A DNA stretch of 9,804 nucleotides, from positions 1 through 9,804 of the forward strand of contig CANLWQ010000055.1 in assembly GCA_947494405.1 (NCBI GenBank), read 5' to 3'. Position 1 is the stretch's first letter, and every line of letters begins with the position of its first letter. The notes under the pieces are model-generated. The model was not told the DNA's origin and searched no databases. It was given only the letters and a program-made list of their open reading frames with translations. Shown here piece after piece: positions 8,505 through 9,804 of this stretch. This DNA comes from Comamonadaceae bacterium (GTDB lineage Bacteria > Pseudomonadota > Gammaproteobacteria > Burkholderiales > Burkholderiaceae_C). Position numbers and translations under genes: made by a program.

Positions 8505-8966
8505 CTATGCAGTTGCTAACGTCAACACAGTGATTTCAGGAATTAGCGGAATATCTCTGTCATTGGTCAAAAATATCTCTACGTGATTTTCTATTGCGGT
8601 GGCTATGTGCAAGGCATCTGGCAGTTTTATTTTGTGGTTCGCTCGCAGATTTGCAGCAGTTATAAAAGCAGACCTAGTGTGCGGTAAAAGTTCAATTTTT
8701 GTGTCCTCTGTGAATAAATCTTTCACAGCTTTGACTGCTCTTGCGTTGTTATCTTTTAGAGGTTTTACCAAGAGTTCGGCCAACACCATATCGCCTGAAT
8801 AGCCATCTAACTCTTTGTCAACTGCACTTTGAATGATTGATAAACAAATCTCACCAAATTCCTGATGGTCTTGAAGTAAGTAAATGAAGATATTGGTATC
8901 GAAATACACCTTCTTCCCTCGCAACTTTATACCCCATTGCTCGGCTTGCTCTTCTTGCGTCACCAT
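8505..8966 (-). CDS. vapC: VapC-like PIN-domain ribonuclease toxin
   Basis: A 153-residue PIN-domain protein and the probable toxin of a type II toxin-antitoxin pair. VapC toxins are Mg-dependent RNases that cleave tRNA or rRNA; the target here is unknown. The acidic PIN residues are visible: D23 in YFDTNIFIY, E64 in VLAELLVKPL, D117 in KLPDALHIATA and D136 in FLTNDRD. All are intact, so it should be active. About 17 extra residues precede the first strand. ATG 8966 overlaps the antitoxin stop by seven bases and is preceded by AGGA in the antitoxin's last codons, the usual coupling in such pairs. The gene is visibly AT-rich (hand counts of 35-38% GC in lines 8701 and 8821, against 53-60% in flanking genes), suggesting acquisition by transfer. 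Confidence 0.9.
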   Translation of the reverse strand: MVTQEEQAEQWGIKLRGKKVYFDTNIFIYLLQDHQEFGEICLSIIQSAVDKELDGYSGDMVLAELLVKPLKDNNARAVKAVKDLFTEDTKIELLPHTRSAFITAANLRANHKIKLPDALHIATAIENHVEIFLTNDRDIPLIPEITVLTLATA

Positions 8967-9214
8967 TCATTCCTAAGATCTTCTAAATATTGACTGGGGC
9001 TGTTTTGATCGCCTGATGTATAGACTCCTTTGGCCAATCCAAGAAATGACCGCATAGAGATTTTTTTGTTTGTTGGCATGTTCATTGGGGTAAGTTGTAT
9101 GACCCCATTCACAACGGCCACTTGCAATGCGTCATTTGTCTTTATTTGCACAAGGTCAACAATTTCAGCAGGTAATGTCAGTTGTCTGCGCTCCCGCATG
9201 CGAACTGTTTCCAT
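8960..9214 (-). CDS. vapB: AbrB/MazE-fold antitoxin of the vapBC pair
   Basis: An 84-residue protein with an N-terminal AbrB/SpoVT swapped-hairpin DNA-binding domain: RMRERRQLTLPAEIVDLV (5-22), then NDALQVAV and VIQLTPM. The C-terminal half (about 50-84) is polar and should bind and neutralise the toxin. The domain order is typical of VapB antitoxins, which repress their own operon together with the toxin. The ATG at 9214 is preceded by a good ribosome binding site, AAAGAGGGG, four bases upstream (9219-9227). The stop overlaps the toxin start. An 8-base palindrome just upstream (9234-9257) is a candidate binding site. The gene begins 28 bases after the pyrC stop. The composition is more AT-rich than pyrC. 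Confidence 0.88.
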   Translation of the reverse strand: METVRMRERRQLTLPAEIVDLVQIKTNDALQVAVVNGVIQLTPMNMPTNKKISMRSFLGLAKGVYTSGDQNSPSQYLEDLRNEW

Positions 9215-9233
9215 ACGACCCCTCTTTCAGTTT

Positions 9234-9257
9234 TCAGAAATTTTATCTGATTTCTGA
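9234..9257. promoter_or_regulatory. Palindrome upstream of vapB, candidate autoregulatory operator
   Basis: Perfect 8-base arms TCAGAAAT (9234-9241) and ATTTCTGA (9250-9257) flank an 8-base spacer. The element sits 19 bases before the vapB start and spans the pyrC stop codon (9243-9245). On the minus strand a -10-like TAAAAT (9240-9245) lies inside it, but I found no convincing -35 box. Antitoxins of this type bind such inverted repeats; the assignment is by position and symmetry only. Confidence 0.55.
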
Positions 9258-9804
9258 CAATAAGGGCGTTAATCGCCACGCCAGCACTTCCCCTGCCCGC
9301 AAAGGCTTCAAGCTGGTTTGGCCAAAAGGCAGACTCTCGGGCAGCGTCCAGGCTTGGCGCTCTAGGCTCACCTTAGCAGTATTACGCGGTAGGCGGTAAA
9401 AATCGGGGCCATGAAAGCTGGCAAAGCCCTCCAACTTGTCTAACGCGCCCGCACTGTCAAAAGCCTCGGCGTAAAGCTCTAAAGCCGACATTGCGGTGTA
9501 ACAACCCGCGCAACCGCTGGCATGTTCTTTCAAATGCGTGGCATGCGGTGCGCTGTCAGTGCCCAAGAAAAACCTGTCGCTGCCTGAGGTAACCGCATCC
9601 ATCAAGGCTTGTCTGTGCACCTCGCGCTTCAACACTGGCAAGCAGTAGTAATGCGGCCGCACGCCGCCCATAAAGAGCGCGTTGCGGTTGTAAAGCAAAT
9701 GGTGGGCGGTGACGGTGGCTGCGGTAAAGCGCCCAGCTTGCGCCACATACTGCGCGGCCTCGCGGGTGGTGATGTGCTCGAAAACGATTTTCAGCTCGGG
9801 GAAA
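9243..9804 (-). CDS. pyrC: Dihydroorotase, C-terminal 186 residues, cut by window edge
   Basis: The C-terminal half of class II dihydroorotase, a zinc enzyme that cyclises carbamoyl-aspartate to dihydroorotate in pyrimidine synthesis. The open frame continues to the window edge and begins with [20 protein letters not shown]; an apparent GTG start at 9746 is internal. The His of FEHITT and the first His of TAHHLL correspond to zinc ligands of the E. coli enzyme (H139, H177), and GTDSAPH carries the catalytic Asp (D250). [26 protein letters not shown] and the C-terminal [11 protein letters not shown] also match E. coli PyrC from memory. The N-terminal HxH and the carbamylated lysine lie outside the window. 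The last codons and stop overlap the palindrome upstream of vapB. Confidence 0.95.
   Translation of the reverse strand, partial: FPELKIVFEHITTREAAQYVAQAGRFTAATVTAHHLLYNRNALFMGGVRPHYYCLPVLKREVHRQALMDAVTSGSDRFFLGTDSAPHATHLKEHASGCAGCYTAMSALELYAEAFDSAGALDKLEGFASFHGPDFYRLPRNTAKVSLERQAWTLPESLPFGQTSLKPLRAGEVLAWRLTPLLSEIR

Overview
The window looks like chromosomal DNA of a betaproteobacterium, probably Burkholderiales and most like Comamonadaceae (Limnohabitans/Rhodoferax type). This is inferred from the style of the RNase P RNA, moderately high GC (53-60% in the lines I counted by hand) and the protein families present; no search was run.

Layout. Bases 1-200 hold the 5' half of rnpB (RNase P RNA) on the minus strand, cut by the window edge. 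Diverging from it is a tightly packed plus-strand cluster (about 246-6803). It encodes an AT3-SGNH O-acyltransferase, a COG2509-type FAD-dependent oxidoreductase, cysteine synthase (cysK), and a B12-binding-type radical SAM protein. Three junctions are overlaps or near-overlaps (ATGA, a ribosome binding site fused to a stop, GTGA), so the four genes are probably translated from shared mRNA.

The remainder (6816-9804) lies on the minus strand and, in transcription order, holds the C-terminal half of pyrC (dihydroorotase), a vapBC-type toxin-antitoxin pair, a DUF3025 protein and htpX (membrane zinc protease). The htpX and radical SAM genes converge with only 12 bases between their stops. The htpX terminator lies inside the 3' end of the radical SAM reading frame.

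The most notable points are as follows. The acyltransferase start looks frameshifted by one base. The AT-rich vapBC pair sits between GC-richer housekeeping genes, and a palindrome overlapping the pyrC stop is a candidate operator. The radical SAM protein has an unusual CX4CX2C cluster motif and an unknown substrate, in a coupled cluster with cysK and an uncharacterised flavoprotein. I see no CRISPR array, insertion sequence, tRNA gene or clearly new defence system; vapBC is the only mobile-type element.
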